From Paraspadella gotoi (Eukaryota > Chaetognatha), in contig CM119267.1 of assembly GCA_051294375.1 (NCBI GenBank), positions 18,392,992-18,456,991 of the forward strand: DNA of 64,000 nt, in the 5' to 3' direction. Position 1 is the stretch's first letter. Each line of letters opens with the position of its first letter. Below are positions 61,291-64,000 of the stretch, piece by piece. The position numbers and the translations under genes were made by a program. The notes beneath the pieces were generated by a model that was not told where the DNA came from, did no database searches, and saw only the letters and a program-made list of their open reading frames with translations.

Positions 61291-62688
61291 GTTTGATGTT
61301 TTTAGTGTGATTTAATAATTTATTCTGGAATCATTTGAAAAAAAAAACGAAATTGACCACGAAAAGTACGGAAGAAATAAATAACTAATCTGTTACAACG
61401 AAATCTAGTAAAATCCGAATCATAAAATAAAAGGAATATTGACATTACTGAACATAATGAAAAAACATTTCATTTGGTGGCAATGAGTGATTTTTTCACT
61501 AGACCATCTCGAATGTATACGAAATTGAAAAACACTAGCTATAATCGTACCAACAAATTATTAAACAACACAAATAAAAACAGTGTACAGTAATGATATG
61601 AAGGATTTTACGAAAATCTCATATTAATCTGTAAAAAAGTATTCGAGAATCAAGACACTATGGAGTATAAAAAGTCGTAAAGCAAAAAAACTAATCAGAT
61701 ATGGCTTCCTAAGCTAATCAAAGGAGTAAGTTATCTTAAAAAGGTAACCTCGTTTAAAAACTAGCAATTCGACGCTAAAAGTAAAACAGAAAATCCGATG
61801 TGATAAGAATCCAGATTTTTGCTTTTTATTTTTTTCCCACTGTAAAAGGCCAGGAAAAGTATAGAGACGTGATCCTCATTATATTTTTCAGCTTTATGTA
61901 GATGCTTCTCGATGATTACATAGGGAGAATGGTGACTGGTGAGGTTTTTATATTAGTAAATGCCATGAAAAAATTTCAAGGTGATTAAGAAAGAGCTATC
62001 TCAAACTTTTCCTGGAATTCACAGCGGAATATTCAAAGCATGCTTTTTGTCATGCTAAATGATTCTATGTAGCCGAAAACCTTACAAATGCCAAGGAAAA
62101 TATGGCAAGATTAATTTTGTTTCATAAAATTTTTTGGCACAAAACTCACTGCGTACAAAACAGTTTTATTTAAACTAAGTTACTACTGGACAGATTATAA
62201 ACCGGCCACGTCCTAGGACTTTTGCAGTTATGAAAGACTGTTGATGGACGGTGAGTCATAATTAGAGTATGATCGGTTTGCTTTTTTTGGTATTATATGA
62301 TGCGTGGCACTGTTTGAGGTTACCAGGCCATTGTTAATGGCATTATCATTATCAATACGACACTTAAAGCATATGACTAATTAGCATAGTTACGTCAAAA
62401 CGCTTGTCAAGTGCACGCAGGTTGGCTTAATAATTAAAATGAATTGTTTAAGTAGAAAATTATCTACTACTTGCAAATATTTTTAAAAATTCATCTACCG
62501 TAATAGGAGGTAATAAATAAAATCAACAAATAAAGTCATATACAGCAAAGCTAATTTGAGATCAAAGCAGTGATAGGTGTAAAAATAAAAGTACCGAGTG
62601 GTTTGGTGAATGGGCTATTATAAAATAAAGAAAAATTCTCTTAGACATTTAGTATCCATTGGCCATACAAGCAATCCTACAGCTGGTA
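61291..62688. other. Largest intergenic gap (1.4 kb)
   Basis: AT-rich, with no convincing ORF on either strand, no tRNA boxes and no repeat that I can match elsewhere in the window. It separates the cyclophilin gene from ARF and may hold a real promoter for the downstream block. Confidence 0.5.

Positions 62689-64000
<1,312 letters not shown>

Overview
This is animal (metazoan) nuclear DNA from a compact, intron-rich invertebrate-type genome. Exons are moderately GC-rich. Introns are short, AT-rich and mostly GT-AG. I cannot name the phylum from the sequence. The gene content (a RING/B-box/multi-Tudor Qin/RNF17 protein, citron kinase, Spindly, TPX2, HINFP, an OATP transporter, BRMS1, TADA2B) requires a metazoan.

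I can build 17 protein-coding genes by hand-joining exons. All 17 lie on the minus strand, and I found no credible plus-strand gene. From right (upstream) to left they are: cyclophilin (5' end outside the window), ARF1-class GTPase, kinesin-14 (KIFC1/ncd), SDF2-like MIR protein, NUBP1, citron kinase (CIT), TPX2, Spindly (SPDL1), an immunoglobulin-domain membrane protein, SMC2, HINFP, an OATP/SLCO transporter, a GAPR-1-like CAP protein, BRMS1-like, MELK, RNF17/Qin-like and TADA2B (3' end outside the window). The 15 complete coding sequences each total an exact multiple of three, with matching intron phases at every junction, which supports the models.

Coding regions are 165 to about 1,400 bp apart, and most gaps are 200-600 bp. 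Two genes (kinesin-14, NUBP1) have AATAAA within 10 nt of the stop codon. Several start codons sit 15-60 nt downstream of a strong splice-acceptor-like sequence. This resembles polycistronic transcription with spliced-leader trans-splicing, but that is inference. The content is skewed to cell division: kinesin-14 and TPX2 (spindle), Spindly (kinetochore), SMC2 (condensin), citron kinase (cytokinesis), MELK (mitotic kinase) and HINFP (histone H4 transcription). NUBP1 (Fe-S assembly, centrosome) sits directly in front of citron kinase.

Repeats: a decayed Ty3/gypsy LTR retrotransposon (2127-6479) lies in the last-but-one intron of the RNF17/Qin-like gene, itself a predicted transposon-defence (piRNA pathway) gene. 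A 22-bp minisatellite with an assembly gap and duplicated flanks (about 10273-11150) lies in another intron of the same gene. Introns elsewhere hold tRNA-like SINE candidates (57821-57995, 62858-63092), a GC-rich hairpin-forming insert (49436-49690), a foldback element (52758-52901) and a ~205-bp dispersed repeat present in both orientations (34706-34911, 58655-58859, end fragment at 52917-52945).
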